A stretch of DNA of 64,000 nucleotides, taken from assembly GCA_016703945.1 (NCBI GenBank), contig JADJBC010000005.1:62001-126000 (forward strand), given 5' to 3'. The stretch is from Candidatus Aalborgicola danicus (GTDB lineage Bacteria; Pseudomonadota; Gammaproteobacteria; Burkholderiales; Burkholderiaceae_C). Shown here piece by piece: positions 15,830-25,119 of this stretch. Position 1 is the stretch's first letter. Each line of letters opens with the position of its first letter. The position numbers were made by a program, and so were the translations under genes. Under the pieces are notes generated by a model, which made no database searches, was not told where the DNA came from, and saw nothing but the letters and a program-made list of their open reading frames with translations.

Positions 15830-17587
15830 TCAGGTGGAGGTACTTTGTGAGTGCAACTCGGAGGCTTCTGTGGGCAGAGCTTCCAGAAACCGTATCGGTC
15901 GGCGCGTTTGAGACGAAATACCCGACAGCAGCTCGCGCAAGTCGTCCAGTACGCGTACCGCTGGTACCGGATTTTCATGCAGCAATACGCAGGCCGCTTG
16001 AAAGTGCAATGTGACCTCGGGAACCAGACCGGGCAGGGGAATCAAACCTGATGCAATCAGCTTGACCATACGTTCACTGAGGGCTTGGCGAGTGGTGACA
16101 CCCTCCATCAGCAGGCCAAACTGGGCAGTTCCGACGCGACCCGCAGGGTCCACATCTCGCAGGATACGTTGCAGCTTGACGACGGCACGCAGCAGACATT
16201 GCTCGGCCGTGGTGTCGCCGTAGTCGCGTTGGATATGCGCGTGGTTGATGACACGGACCATGACCAAAGCGACCGGCTCGCGGGTCTCAATGGCGCGGGC
16301 AACGGCGTCATCCAGGTGAGTTTGGAAGACTTCCTTTGTCAGTAAACCCGTTAGTGCATCTTGTGTCGGCAAATGGTTGGCGCGCACCACCAATTCTTTG
16401 CGATCATGTGTCAACTGGCTAAGCCCGTAAAGCAGTACCGGCACAGCCAGCGCCACGGCGAGAGACGTCAGGTAGCGCATTTCCCAGATCACGGGCACGA
16501 GACCTGCGGCTTCGGCAAACAAATACAACTGTCCCAAAAACTGGGGGAGAAGTGCAAACGTAAGCCACCGCCCCATCGTCGAACCACCGCGCCAGCTCAG
16601 CATCGTGGCAGTAACGGCCACCAGGGTGGTGAAGATCAGAATCAGGCCGCTGACCCGGTCGGCCAGATACCGGTCCATGATCCCAAAGCTCAAAACCGAC
16701 ACAACCGTTCCCCAGCCGACGGTCGACAGAAAGCGGTCAAACCATCGGAAGTGCACGGCCAGTCCAAATACGCTGCGCACAAAGAGCAGGGTGCAACCCA
16801 CAGCAACCACCGGCATGACACTCGACGCGTAATTGCCAAACTCCGGAATGCCACTCCAGACAAAGGTGTTCATGATGCCGGCAACCTGGCCGATGGTGAC
16901 GACGATCAACAAAGCAAACAGGCTGGCCCAACCGTCGATGGCTTTGCGGTGTTCGGCAAACCGCAGCAGGGAAAGTGCCGCCAGCGCCAGCAGGGCACCT
17001 AGCACCAAGGCCAGGGAAAGCAGCTCCAACTGCCGTTGCTGCTCCCGCTGCGGCGCGGATGCCAGCCGGATCGGAATGGACACCGGTTTGAAGTTGCGAA
17101 TCTGCAGGTAAATATCTCTTGGGGCTTGGCCTTTCAGATCAAGGTCAAAATCCGCGTACATGCCGCGGCGATACCAATCGGATTGCGCATGCATGTCACC
17201 CGCACGTTGTAATTTCCACGCTCCTGACCCGTCAGCCTGGTACAGCACCACGTGGTCCAGAGGGGGCATCGGAATATTCAGTGTCCAAGGCACCAACGCT
17301 GGAGATTTCTGGGCAATCCGCAACTTGATCCACAGGGTGTCGTACCGGTTGAGCTGAAAACGGCTCAGTGCACTTGTGGGTTTGAACTTTACGGTATTGC
17401 CGGCCACGATGTCGATCGTGGCATGTGAGCCTTCGTCAATCCAGGCCAGGATGTCGGTGTTGACCTGCCATGCTGGCGTTCGGTCGTCCAGAAAAATCGG
17501 GGTGTCGCCCTGAGCCGCCGCAGCCCAGCTATGGCCGGTGCAAACGCACAGGACAAGCAAAAAAAGGCGCACGAACAGGGATGGCAT
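15830..17587 (-). CDS. 7TMR-DISM membrane protein with degenerate GGDEF domain
   Basis: A 585-residue inner-membrane sensor. It has a signal sequence (LFLLVLCVCTGHSWA), a periplasmic 7TMR-DISM extracellular beta domain (about 25-190), seven transmembrane helices (about 190-400) and a C-terminal GGDEF-like domain beginning DALTGLLTKEVFQTHL. The signature GG(D/E)EF is replaced by VGTAQF near residue 485, so diguanylate cyclase activity is unlikely. A GTP-binding or protein-interaction role is more probable. ATG 17587 is chosen because it starts the signal peptide; a longer frame would run into ychF on the opposite strand. Its start codon is only 31 bp from the divergent ychF start. Confidence 0.88.
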   Translation of the reverse strand: MPSLFVRLFLLVLCVCTGHSWAAAAQGDTPIFLDDRTPAWQVNTDILAWIDEGSHATIDIVAGNTVKFKPTSALSRFQLNRYDTLWIKLRIAQKSPALVPWTLNIPMPPLDHVVLYQADGSGAWKLQRAGDMHAQSDWYRRGMYADFDLDLKGQAPRDIYLQIRNFKPVSIPIRLASAPQREQQRQLELLSLALVLGALLALAALSLLRFAEHRKAIDGWASLFALLIVVTIGQVAGIMNTFVWSGIPEFGNYASSVMPVVAVGCTLLFVRSVFGLAVHFRWFDRFLSTVGWGTVVSVLSFGIMDRYLADRVSGLILIFTTLVAVTATMLSWRGGSTMGRWLTFALLPQFLGQLYLFAEAAGLVPVIWEMRYLTSLAVALAVPVLLYGLSQLTHDRKELVVRANHLPTQDALTGLLTKEVFQTHLDDAVARAIETREPVALVMVRVINHAHIQRDYGDTTAEQCLLRAVVKLQRILRDVDPAGRVGTAQFGLLMEGVTTRQALSERMVKLIASGLIPLPGLVPEVTLHFQAACVLLHENPVPAVRVLDDLRELLSGISSQTRRPIRFLEALPTEASELHSQSTST

Positions 17588-17618
17588 ACACTTGGCTCCC
17601 CCGTTTTTAGAGGTATTT

Positions 17619-18710
17619 ATGAGTCTGAAGTGTGGCATTGTAGGCCTACCCAACGTCGGTAAATCCACGTTGTTCAACGCCCTGACCAAGGCCGGTATTG
17701 CTGCCGAGAACTACCCCTTTTGCACGATTGAGCCCAATGTGGGCATCGTCGAAGTGCCCGATCCGCGCATGGCGCAACTGGCCGAAATCGTCAAACCCGA
17801 GCGCATGGTGCCCGCCGTGGTGGAGTTTGTCGACATCGCCGGCCTGGTGGCCGGCGCCAGTACCGGCGAAGGCCTGGGCAACAAGTTCCTGGCCCACATC
17901 CGCGAGACCGACGCCACCATCAATGTGGTGCGCTGCTTTGAAGACGACAACGTGATCCACGTGGCCGGCAAGGTCGACCCGATCTCCGACATCGAAGTCA
18001 TCCAGACCGAGCTGTGCCTGGCCGACCTGTCCGCTGTCGAGAAGGCCCTGCACCGCGTCACCAAGACCGCGCGTTCGGGCGACAAGGAATCCATCAAGCT
18101 GGTCGCCATCCTGGAGAAATGCCAGGCCGCGCTGAACGAGGCCAAGCCCGTGCGCACGCTGGACTTCACGAAAGAAGAGCTGCCTTTGTTGCAGCAGTTT
18201 TTCTTCATCACGGCCAAGCCCGCCATGTTTGTGGCCAACGTGGCCGAAGACGGTTTCACCAACAACCCCATGCTGGACCGCCTGACGGCGTATGCCACCG
18301 CGCAGAACGCACCGGTGGTGGCCATCAGCGCCAAGCTCGAAGCCGAAATGTCGGAGATGAGCGACGAGGATCGCCAGATGTTTCTGGAAGAGCTGGGCCA
18401 GACCGAGCCCGGCCTGAACCGCCTGATCCGCTCCGCCTACAAGCTCTTGGGTCTGCAAACCTATTTCACCGCCGGTGTGAAGGAAGTGCGCGCCTGGACC
18501 ATCCACGTGGGTGACACCGGCCCGCAGGCTGCTGGCGTGATCCACACCGACTTCGAGAAGGGCTACATCCGCGCCCAGACCATTGCGTTTGACGACTTCA
18601 TTGCCTACAAGGGCGAGCAGGGCGCCAAGGATGCCGGCAAGATGCGCGCCGAGGGCAAGGAATACGTCGTCAAGGATGGCGATGTCATGAACTTTCTGTT
18701 CAGTTCGTAG
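17619..18710 (+). CDS. ychF: Redox-regulated ATPase YchF (OLA1 family)
   Basis: A 363-residue Obg-related P-loop NTPase that prefers ATP, the same length as E. coli YchF. Visible motifs are the Walker A GLPNVGKSTLF, the switch region NYPFCTIEPNVG, DIAGLV, and a C-terminal TGS-like domain (the block from WTIHVGDTGPQAAGVIHTDF). NKxE is replaced by NVAED, as in the family. It acts with ribosomes and in oxidative-stress responses. AGAGG before ATG 17619 supports the start. It is followed by a hairpin at 18726. Confidence 0.97.
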   Translation: MSLKCGIVGLPNVGKSTLFNALTKAGIAAENYPFCTIEPNVGIVEVPDPRMAQLAEIVKPERMVPAVVEFVDIAGLVAGASTGEGLGNKFLAHIRETDATINVVRCFEDDNVIHVAGKVDPISDIEVIQTELCLADLSAVEKALHRVTKTARSGDKESIKLVAILEKCQAALNEAKPVRTLDFTKEELPLLQQFFFITAKPAMFVANVAEDGFTNNPMLDRLTAYATAQNAPVVAISAKLEAEMSEMSDEDRQMFLEELGQTEPGLNRLIRSAYKLLGLQTYFTAGVKEVRAWTIHVGDTGPQAAGVIHTDFEKGYIRAQTIAFDDFIAYKGEQGAKDAGKMRAEGKEYVVKDGDVMNFLFSS

Positions 18711-18725
18711 GCGCGGATACAACAG

Positions 18726-18744
18726 CAATGCCACGTTGGCATTG
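18726..18744 (+). terminator. Short hairpin after ychF (weak terminator candidate)
   Basis: A perfect 8-bp inverted repeat CAATGCCA/TGGCATTG around CGT, 15 bp after the ychF stop. It is followed by TAGAATTTCTC rather than a clean T-run, so termination is only possible. Confidence 0.4.
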
Positions 18745-18875
18745 TAGAATTTCTCGGCAGACGGTCGGCCCGGACTCTCTGTGCACCTTTGGAGAAGGGA
18801 TGCATTGCAGGCAATCGATGCAGCTATTTACGACCCAAGCTAAATTTGGGCGCAACGCGAACTCAAAGAAACGAC

Positions 18876-20273
18876 ATGAAATATTACCAAGTGATTGCCG
18901 GATCGTGTATGGCAACATTGTTGAGCGCCTGCGGGGGCGGAGACAGCGACACCAGTACATCGACCACAACAACGGTCGCTGCTCCAACCTATAGTCTGGC
19001 GACGCCGAGCAAACTGACGGCCGCCCCAACTGTGGGCACGCCGTCGTTCCCAATTACGGTATCCAACTATGGCGTGGGGACGATTGCCTTTGATTCCGTG
19101 TTTGATTTTGGTTACACCAGCCCGGCGACCGCCACGGGTTCATTGGCAATATTCCCGACCACCCATCTCACCGATACCGGGGCGGCCCTGGCTTGGGCCA
19201 GTGGATGGACGGGCAAGGGCGTCAACATTACCGTCATTGATGATTTCTACATGAAACACATTGACACCAGCCAAAGTTTTTCCGGAATTTCACGGTCCAA
19301 GACCTACACCGACTCGGTTGGTTCCTTTACGGGTTTCTACAACGTCAAGGTGACCTTGAGCGGAACCGATTCCCATGGCGACCTGGTTTCCAATATCAGT
19401 GGGGGTGACTACGACGCACAGGCCAAAACCTGGGTCACAACACCGACCTACGATGCGGCGGACAGTCTGGTCCGGTGTGACGTTCAATCCTTCACCAACT
19501 CTGTGTCCAGGCCAAGTTGCCCCGGGTCCTATCTGTTTGGATTTAGCAATCTTCCTGCCGCCAGTGCCACGGTGTCGTATGCCAAGGTTGCTGGCGTCGC
19601 CAAGGAAAGCCTGGTGACTGACGATAACGTGGACTTGTCCAGTTCACAAAACGCCTACAAGACCATCACGGATATCCAGGGCCATTTGATCAACGCCAAG
19701 ATGGGCGGCATCATTAACCTCAGCCTGGGCTCCGAAATCAATACAACGGGACAGACGTTTGCCGAAGTCATGGCGGTGGTTGCCGAGACGCCAGTCATAA
19801 AAAAGATGGACAGCGTGGTGGTAGTTGCGGCGGGCAATGGCGGCGCACCCTGTGCAACCGACGATTTGAGTGGCTGCAATGCGATTGCGGTTGCAATGGC
19901 CTTTCAGGAGGCAACCAAGGATTCGACCATTGTGGCTGGTGCACTTTCTGGCGCCGGTAGCAATGAAAACATTGCGATTTATTCAACCCGTGCCGGTATT
20001 TTGGCCAACCGATTTCTGCTGGCGCAAGGTACTGCGGGGTATCCCGATGTGGTGGGAACGTCGTTTGCTGCGCCTCGCATTGCGGGTGCAGCGGCCATCG
20101 TCAAACAGAAGTTTCCACAACTGACGTCCAAACAAATTGCAGACGTGTTACTACTGTCGGCCAACAAAGACATCAACAACAGCGGTACCCCTTCGTTTAC
20201 CGGTGTCCACCCGGTCTATGGGCACGGAAAGCTCGATTTGCAGCGCGCCTTGAGTTTGGCAGGGGCCCTGTAA
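18876..20273 (+). CDS. Subtilisin-like (S8) peptidase lipoprotein
   Basis: A 465-residue secreted serine protease. The N-terminus has a lipobox (LLSAC, Cys19) followed by a Gly/Ser/Thr-rich linker, so it is probably a lipid-anchored envelope protein. The catalytic triad is Asp122 (VIDDF), His167 (DSHGDLVSN) and Ser396 (GTSFAAPRIAGAAA), with oxyanion Asn in VVVAAGNGG. Six cysteines in the mature part may form disulfides. No autotransporter barrel or C-terminal sorting domain is seen. ATG 18876 is chosen for the signal sequence. It stands alone, between ychF and the YqaA-like gene. Substrate unknown. Confidence 0.9.
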   Translation: MKYYQVIAGSCMATLLSACGGGDSDTSTSTTTTVAAPTYSLATPSKLTAAPTVGTPSFPITVSNYGVGTIAFDSVFDFGYTSPATATGSLAIFPTTHLTDTGAALAWASGWTGKGVNITVIDDFYMKHIDTSQSFSGISRSKTYTDSVGSFTGFYNVKVTLSGTDSHGDLVSNISGGDYDAQAKTWVTTPTYDAADSLVRCDVQSFTNSVSRPSCPGSYLFGFSNLPAASATVSYAKVAGVAKESLVTDDNVDLSSSQNAYKTITDIQGHLINAKMGGIINLSLGSEINTTGQTFAEVMAVVAETPVIKKMDSVVVVAAGNGGAPCATDDLSGCNAIAVAMAFQEATKDSTIVAGALSGAGSNENIAIYSTRAGILANRFLLAQGTAGYPDVVGTSFAAPRIAGAAAIVKQKFPQLTSKQIADVLLLSANKDINNSGTPSFTGVHPVYGHGKLDLQRALSLAGAL

Positions 20274-20301
20274 GGCGGCCTCTTGTACGGCAACTGGTGG
20301 G

Positions 20302-20775
20302 CTAAAAAAGGCTAGCCAGACCTGTCAAGGCTGCCGTCATCGTGACGTAGCGGGCAAACTTGCCAACCGCCATATAGCCCACACAAGGCCAAAACGGTAG
20401 TTTTAACCAGCCCGCCACCGCGCACAGCGGGTCACCGACACCGGGTAACCAAGCCAACAGGCAGGCCTTGGGCCCGAGCTTTCCCAACCAGTTCAATGCA
20501 CGGGAATGGAATGCGGAGTGGTGGTATTTGTCAACCACGGCATGGGCTCCATAGCCCAGCCACCAATCGAGTGCGCCGCCCAGGGTATTGCCCACCGTGG
20601 CGACCAATACCACGGGCCAGAACTGGTGTGGATTGAGTTGGACCAAGCCGAATACGACCGGCTCCGACCCCAGTGGCAACAGAGTGGCCGAGATAAAAGA
20701 GACCAGAAAAACCGTGGACAGGCTGTATTGAGGCAGCGACAACAAGGCGAGCAGGGAGTCAATCCAAGGGGGCAT
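20302..20775 (-). CDS. YqaA family inner-membrane protein (DedA/SNARE-associated superfamily)
   Basis: A 157-residue membrane protein with about four transmembrane segments and the conserved glycine-rich VGNTLGGALDWWLGYG and PGVGDPLCAVAGWLKLPFW motifs of the YqaA branch of the DedA superfamily. ATG 20775 gives the normal YqaA-like length. The function is not well established; DedA relatives act in lipid flipping and membrane homeostasis. It is convergent with the subtilase gene, with 28 bp between stops. Confidence 0.88.
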   Translation of the reverse strand: MPPWIDSLLALLSLPQYSLSTVFLVSFISATLLPLGSEPVVFGLVQLNPHQFWPVVLVATVGNTLGGALDWWLGYGAHAVVDKYHHSAFHSRALNWLGKLGPKACLLAWLPGVGDPLCAVAGWLKLPFWPCVGYMAVGKFARYVTMTAALTGLASLF

Positions 20776-20960
20776 GCGGGCAGTGTATGCTGCGGGCGAT
20801 CCCGACAGCGCAGACTCGGCAACAAAGCCTGATGGCAAATAAAGGGCCGGACGCTGGATTCGTGCAGCAGATTTCAATTGCTGAAATTTTGAGCAGCTAG
20901 AATCTTAGACGACATCCGTCAACGCTTGCTCCCCTACCCCAAACTCCACCCGCCCTCCGT

Positions 20961-22013
20961 ATGCACATCGGCCCGTTCGCGTTGGCGAATCCCTTGTTCG
21001 TTGCTCCCATGGCGGGCGTAACGGATCGACCGTTTCGCCAACTGTGCAAACGTTTGGGCGCGGGTTATGCCGTGAGTGAAATGGTGACCTCTCGTCGGGA
21101 TTTATGGGACACCTTAAAAACCTCTCGTCGGGCAAACCATGACGGCGAACCAGGACCCATTGCAGTGCAGATTGCAGGGACCGACGCGCACATGATGGCC
21201 AATGCGGCGGTCTACAACATCGAACGCGGTGCCCAGATCATTGACATCAATATGGGCTGTCCGGCTAAAAAGGTGTGCAATAAGTGGGCTGGATCGGCCC
21301 TGATGCAGGACGAAGCACTGGCACTGTCCATCGTCGAAGCCGTGGTTGCTGCCTGCACGCCGCACCGGGTTCCGGTCACTTTGAAGATGCGCACGGGCTG
21401 GTGCCAAGCACACAAGAATGCAGTCGCACTGGCCCGTGTTTTTGAAGAAGCAGGTGTGCAGATGTTGGCCGTGCACGGCCGCACCCGCGAGCAGGGTTAC
21501 AAAGGGCGGGCCGAGTACGACACCGTTGCCGCGGTCAAGTCAGCGGTGCAGATTCCTGTGGTGGCCAATGGCGACATCACCACACCCGAATCAGCGCTTG
21601 CGGTGATGCGCTCCACGGGTGCCGATGCGATCATGATTGGTCGCGCGGCACAGGGTCGACCCTGGATTTTTCGCGAGATTGCCCACTACATGGCAACGGG
21701 AACCCATCTGGCGCCACCCCTGGTGGGTGAAGTGAAACGATTGCTGGTAGAACATTTGCACGACCACTACAGTCTGTACGGCGAGTTCATTGGGGTTCGC
21801 TCTGCACGCAAACACATTGGCTGGTACGTGCGTGCGCTGCCCGGCGGTGAGACTTTCCGGGCCGAGATGAATGCACTGGAGGACAGTGTGGCCCAAATAG
21901 CGGCGGTGGAACGATTTTTTGACACACTCAATGAAGAGATGGACCGCATCCCGGTTGACGGTGGGCAGGTCAATGAAAACGGGCGAGACAACATGATGGA
22001 ATACGCGGCATGA
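20961..22013 (+). CDS. dusB: tRNA-dihydrouridine synthase B
   Basis: A 350-residue flavoenzyme that reduces uridine to dihydrouridine in the tRNA D-loop (U17 in E. coli). The FMN-barrel motifs APMAGVTDRPFR and NMGCPAKKVCNK are present. The latter has the catalytic Cys, and VHGRTREQGYKG and GRAAQGRPW follow. It is slightly longer than E. coli DusB. The stop overlaps the start of fis (ATGA), the classic dusB-fis operon arrangement. Confidence 0.96.
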   Translation: MHIGPFALANPLFVAPMAGVTDRPFRQLCKRLGAGYAVSEMVTSRRDLWDTLKTSRRANHDGEPGPIAVQIAGTDAHMMANAAVYNIERGAQIIDINMGCPAKKVCNKWAGSALMQDEALALSIVEAVVAACTPHRVPVTLKMRTGWCQAHKNAVALARVFEEAGVQMLAVHGRTREQGYKGRAEYDTVAAVKSAVQIPVVANGDITTPESALAVMRSTGADAIMIGRAAQGRPWIFREIAHYMATGTHLAPPLVGEVKRLLVEHLHDHYSLYGEFIGVRSARKHIGWYVRALPGGETFRAEMNALEDSVAQIAAVERFFDTLNEEMDRIPVDGGQVNENGRDNMMEYAA

Positions 22014-22246
22014 GCAAAAAAGTCCTGGAGGACTGCGTGCGTGGCAGTCTGGAAACCTATTTCCGCGATTTGGGAGGCACGGAGCCTGGTGGAATGCACG
22101 ACATGCTGGTTCGTGCAGTTGAGAAACCGCTGCTGGAAGTGGTGATGGCCCAGGCCGACCACAACCAGTCCAAAGCCGCGCAATGGTTGGGCCTGAACCG
22201 CAATACGCTGCGCAAAAAATTGCTGGAACACAAACTGATTGACTGA
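22010..22246 (+). CDS. fis: Nucleoid-associated regulator Fis
   Basis: A 78-residue DNA-bending protein. The C-terminal helix-turn-helix AQWLGLNRNTLRKKLLEH is nearly identical to that of other Fis proteins. The N-terminal beta-hairpin region is shorter than in E. coli Fis (98 aa), as usual in Betaproteobacteria. It is translationally coupled to dusB by a 4-bp overlap. It likely tunes transcription of rRNA and many growth genes. Confidence 0.96.
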   Translation: MSKKVLEDCVRGSLETYFRDLGGTEPGGMHDMLVRAVEKPLLEVVMAQADHNQSKAAQWLGLNRNTLRKKLLEHKLID

Positions 22247-22318
22247 GCCCGCGGCGGGCCTCGGTGGTCTGCCGCCTCCCTGCCGCTGCCCTATTCTTAA
22301 CTTCGCCCGCTCCCACTT

Positions 22319-23917
22319 ATGAACGCACTTCTTTCCGTCTCGGACAAAACCGGCATCGTTGAACTCGCACAGGCGCTGCACGCCAGTGGGATCAAGCTGC
22401 TCTCCACCGGAGGTACTGCCAAGCTGCTGGCTGAAAAGGGCCTGCCCGTAACCGAAGTGGCCGACATGACGGGCTTCCCCGAAATGCTGGATGGCCGTGT
22501 CAAGACCCTGCACCCGCGCGTGCACGGCGGCTTGCTGGCGCGCCGTGATATGCCCGCGCACATGGCTGCCCTGGCCGAACACCAGATTGACACCATCGAC
22601 GTGCTGGTGGTGAACCTCTATCCGTTTGAAGCCACCGTGGCCAAGCCCGGCTGTACGCTGGAAGAGGCTATCGAGAATATCGACATCGGCGGGCCGGCCA
22701 TGGTGCGCAGTGCCGCCAAGAACTGGAAGGACGTGGCGGTCTTGACCGATGCGTCGCAATATGCCACGGTGATTGCCGAGCTCAACACCAACGGCCAGGT
22801 GTCGGACAAAACCAAGTTCGCCCTGTCGGTTGCCGCCTTCAATCGCATCAGCCAGTACGACGGCGCCATCAGCGACTACCTGAGTTCGGTCCAGATGGGC
22901 GTCGACGTGCCAGCCGGAGATGCCCCGCCCACACTGAGCCGCTTCCCGGCCCAGTTCAATACGCAGTACACCAAGGTGCAGGACATGCGGTATGGCGAGA
23001 ACCCGCACCAGCAGGCGTCCTTCTACCGCAGCGCCAGCCCGGCACTGGGTGCGCTGGCTACCGGCGTGCAGTTGCAGGGCAAGGAGTTGAGCTACAACAA
23101 CATTGCCGATGCCGATGCGGCGTGGGAATGCGTCAAGAGTTTCGAGGCCACGGCCTGTGTCATCGTCAAGCATGCCAACCCCTGTGGCGTGGCCGTGGGC
23201 GCTACGGCGCTGGAGGCCTACAGCAAGGCCTTCCAGACCGACCCGACCTCGGCTTTTGGCGGCATCATTGCCTTCAACTGCGCAGTGGATGGCGAAGCTG
23301 CGCAAATCGTGGCCAAGCAGTTTGTCGAAGTGCTGATGGCCCCCGCCTTCACCCAGGAGGCGCTGGACGTGTTCAAGGCCAAGGCCAATGTGCGTCTGCT
23401 GCGCATCGTCCTGCCCGAGAACCGGGCTGACATCTTGAATGCCGGTCGCAACAGCCTGGAGTTCAAGCGCGTGAGCGGCGGCCTGCTGGTGCAGGAAGCC
23501 GACAATCACATCCTGCACCTTTCGGATCTGAAAGTGGTCACCACCGTGCAGCCCACGGCCGAACAACTGCAAGACCTGCTGTTTGCATGGACGGTGGCCA
23601 AGTACGTCAAATCCAATGCCATCGTGTTCTGCAAAGGCGGCATGACCATGGGTGTAGGCGCTGGCCAGATGAGCCGTTTGGATTCGGCCCGCATCGCCAG
23701 CATCAAGGCCGGTCACGCCAATCTGTCTTTGGCAGGCACGGCGGTGGCCAGCGATGCCTTCTTCCCGTTCCGCGACGGCCTGGATGTAGTGGTCGATGCA
23801 GGCGCCACCTGTGTCATCCAGCCCGGCGGCTCCATGCGCGATGACGAGGTGATTGCCGCCGCCAACGAGCGCGGTGTAGCGATGGTCTTCAGCGGCGTAC
23901 GGCACTTCCGGCACTGA
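22319..23917 (+). CDS. purH: Bifunctional AICAR formyltransferase / IMP cyclohydrolase PurH
   Basis: A 532-residue enzyme for the last two steps of IMP synthesis. The N-terminal IMP cyclohydrolase domain (MGS-like fold) includes STGGTAKLL and GRVKTLHPRVHGG. The C-terminal AICAR transformylase domain has the catalytic Lys-His pair in CVIVKHANPCG and the closing FPFRDGLD. It lies 72 bp after fis. No PurR-type site is recognised. Confidence 0.98.
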   Translation: MNALLSVSDKTGIVELAQALHASGIKLLSTGGTAKLLAEKGLPVTEVADMTGFPEMLDGRVKTLHPRVHGGLLARRDMPAHMAALAEHQIDTIDVLVVNLYPFEATVAKPGCTLEEAIENIDIGGPAMVRSAAKNWKDVAVLTDASQYATVIAELNTNGQVSDKTKFALSVAAFNRISQYDGAISDYLSSVQMGVDVPAGDAPPTLSRFPAQFNTQYTKVQDMRYGENPHQQASFYRSASPALGALATGVQLQGKELSYNNIADADAAWECVKSFEATACVIVKHANPCGVAVGATALEAYSKAFQTDPTSAFGGIIAFNCAVDGEAAQIVAKQFVEVLMAPAFTQEALDVFKAKANVRLLRIVLPENRADILNAGRNSLEFKRVSGGLLVQEADNHILHLSDLKVVTTVQPTAEQLQDLLFAWTVAKYVKSNAIVFCKGGMTMGVGAGQMSRLDSARIASIKAGHANLSLAGTAVASDAFFPFRDGLDVVVDAGATCVIQPGGSMRDDEVIAAANERGVAMVFSGVRHFRH

Positions 23918-23997
23918 GTGGGCGCGACTCGCGTCAAGCTGGAGTGGACGCAGTGCCCAAGACCAGATCGCTCAGAGATCCATGCACAAATAGGGTG

Positions 23998-24042
23998 CTA
24001 GCCCTCGTGGAATATGCGTGAGAAGCTATTAATTTTGTAGCG
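23998..24042 (+). repeat. 45-bp dispersed element, copy 3 (after purH)
   Basis: It begins CTAGCCCTCGTGGAATATGC and ends AGCTATTAATTTTGTAGCG. It is intergenic, 80 bp downstream of the purH stop, and is one of the two copies closest to consensus. Confidence 0.75.
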
Positions 24043-24140
24043 CTTTCCTGGTCTGAATGTTTGTCGGTTGCGCACGAGCGTCATTTCGTGGTGGTAGCAT
24101 GGCCGTTTCCAACCCGTTCATTCAAGAGAGAGGTGTAAAC

Positions 24141-24719
24141 ATGGCTGCTCCCGACATCGGTACGTGCGTTTCTGCTGGCTTCAACGGTTTGAAGAAAGAC
24201 CCGGTTACCCATATCGTGACCACGCTGTTGATCGGAGTCGTCGGTGGCGCCACGGCCGGTTTGCTAACCGGTCCGATGGTGGTGGGTTACATGCGCATGA
24301 TCAAGCGCGAGGACGAGGGCAACAAGGTCGAAATCGCTGATGTGTTCAAGGGTTTTGACGACTTTGTGCCGGCCCTGCTGGCTGTGTTGCTGTCCAGCAT
24401 CATTGTTGGCATCGGCTTCATGTTGTGTTTCATCCCTGGTTTGCTGATCATGGCCCTGGTCCCGACAGCAGCCTACCTGGTTGCCGTGGGCGAAAAGGAT
24501 GGCATCAATGCCATCAAGCGCGCCTTTGAGGCAGTCAAAGCCAACTTGCTGAGCGCATTCTTTTGTGCGCTGGTGCTGGGCATCGTCGGCTCCATCGGCG
24601 GCCTGTTGTGCGGTATTGGCATGATCCTCACGTTGCCCATTGGCTTCATCGGCAGTTACCACATGGCCAAACAACTGACCGACGGCGGAGCGGTGACCGC
24701 CGCCATCACACATGGCTGA
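24141..24719 (+). CDS. Multi-pass membrane protein of unknown function
   Basis: A 192-residue, glycine-rich hydrophobic protein with about four transmembrane segments (for example HIVTTLLIGVVGGATAGLL and LLAVLLSSIIVGIGFML). A small soluble loop carries MIKREDEGNKVEIADVFKGF. Its pattern resembles DUF975/YciC-like membrane proteins of glycerophosphoryl-diester type, but I cannot assign it. AGAGAGGTG 7-15 bp upstream supports ATG 24141 over a longer reading from 24057. It overlaps the next gene (DUF2752) by 8 bp, so the two are probably co-translated. Confidence 0.78.
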   Translation: MAAPDIGTCVSAGFNGLKKDPVTHIVTTLLIGVVGGATAGLLTGPMVVGYMRMIKREDEGNKVEIADVFKGFDDFVPALLAVLLSSIIVGIGFMLCFIPGLLIMALVPTAAYLVAVGEKDGINAIKRAFEAVKANLLSAFFCALVLGIVGSIGGLLCGIGMILTLPIGFIGSYHMAKQLTDGGAVTAAITHG

Positions 24720-25119
24720 CATCAGCAGTACCAGCGGCCTGCTCAGTCCGCCAGAGCGCCAGTGGCGTTCCGCGCTGGCGCTGGGTTGGCCGCTGGCCTT
24801 GCTGGGCGCGCCGCTGGTTCTGTCCCTGGGCGACATGCCGCTGTGTGGTTTTCGGCACATGACGGGTTTGCCTTGCCCGTTTTGCGGTGGTACGCGCGCT
24901 TGTGCGGCGTTGGCGGATGGAAATCTCTTGATGGCCTGGCACCTCAATCCTGGACTGATGGTGCTGCTTGCCCTGGCAGCGGCGCACTCGGTGCAACTGG
25001 GTTTTGAAGCATGGACTGGGCGAAGGGTGCAGCGTTGGCGCATGGGGGCTGATGCGTGGCGGGTTGGGCTTTTTGCGCTTTCGGCCGGTTGGGTGTTGCG
25101 TCTGGTGGGGCTTGTGTAA
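24712..25119 (+). CDS. DUF2752 domain membrane protein
   Basis: A 135-residue protein with two to three transmembrane helices and the DUF2752 signature: GLPCPFCGGTRACAAL, then G(N)LLMAWHLNP. The CPxCGxTR motif is strongly conserved in the family, and its role is not known. It overlaps the previous membrane-protein gene by 8 bp. Confidence 0.85.
   Translation: MADISSTSGLLSPPERQWRSALALGWPLALLGAPLVLSLGDMPLCGFRHMTGLPCPFCGGTRACAALADGNLLMAWHLNPGLMVLLALAAAHSVQLGFEAWTGRRVQRWRMGADAWRVGLFALSAGWVLRLVGLV

Noticed and set aside
21767..23914. A 715-codon minus-strand frame opposite dusB-fis-purH
   Set aside because: An antisense shadow of purH in high-GC DNA, with His/Gly/Gln-rich low-complexity sequence.
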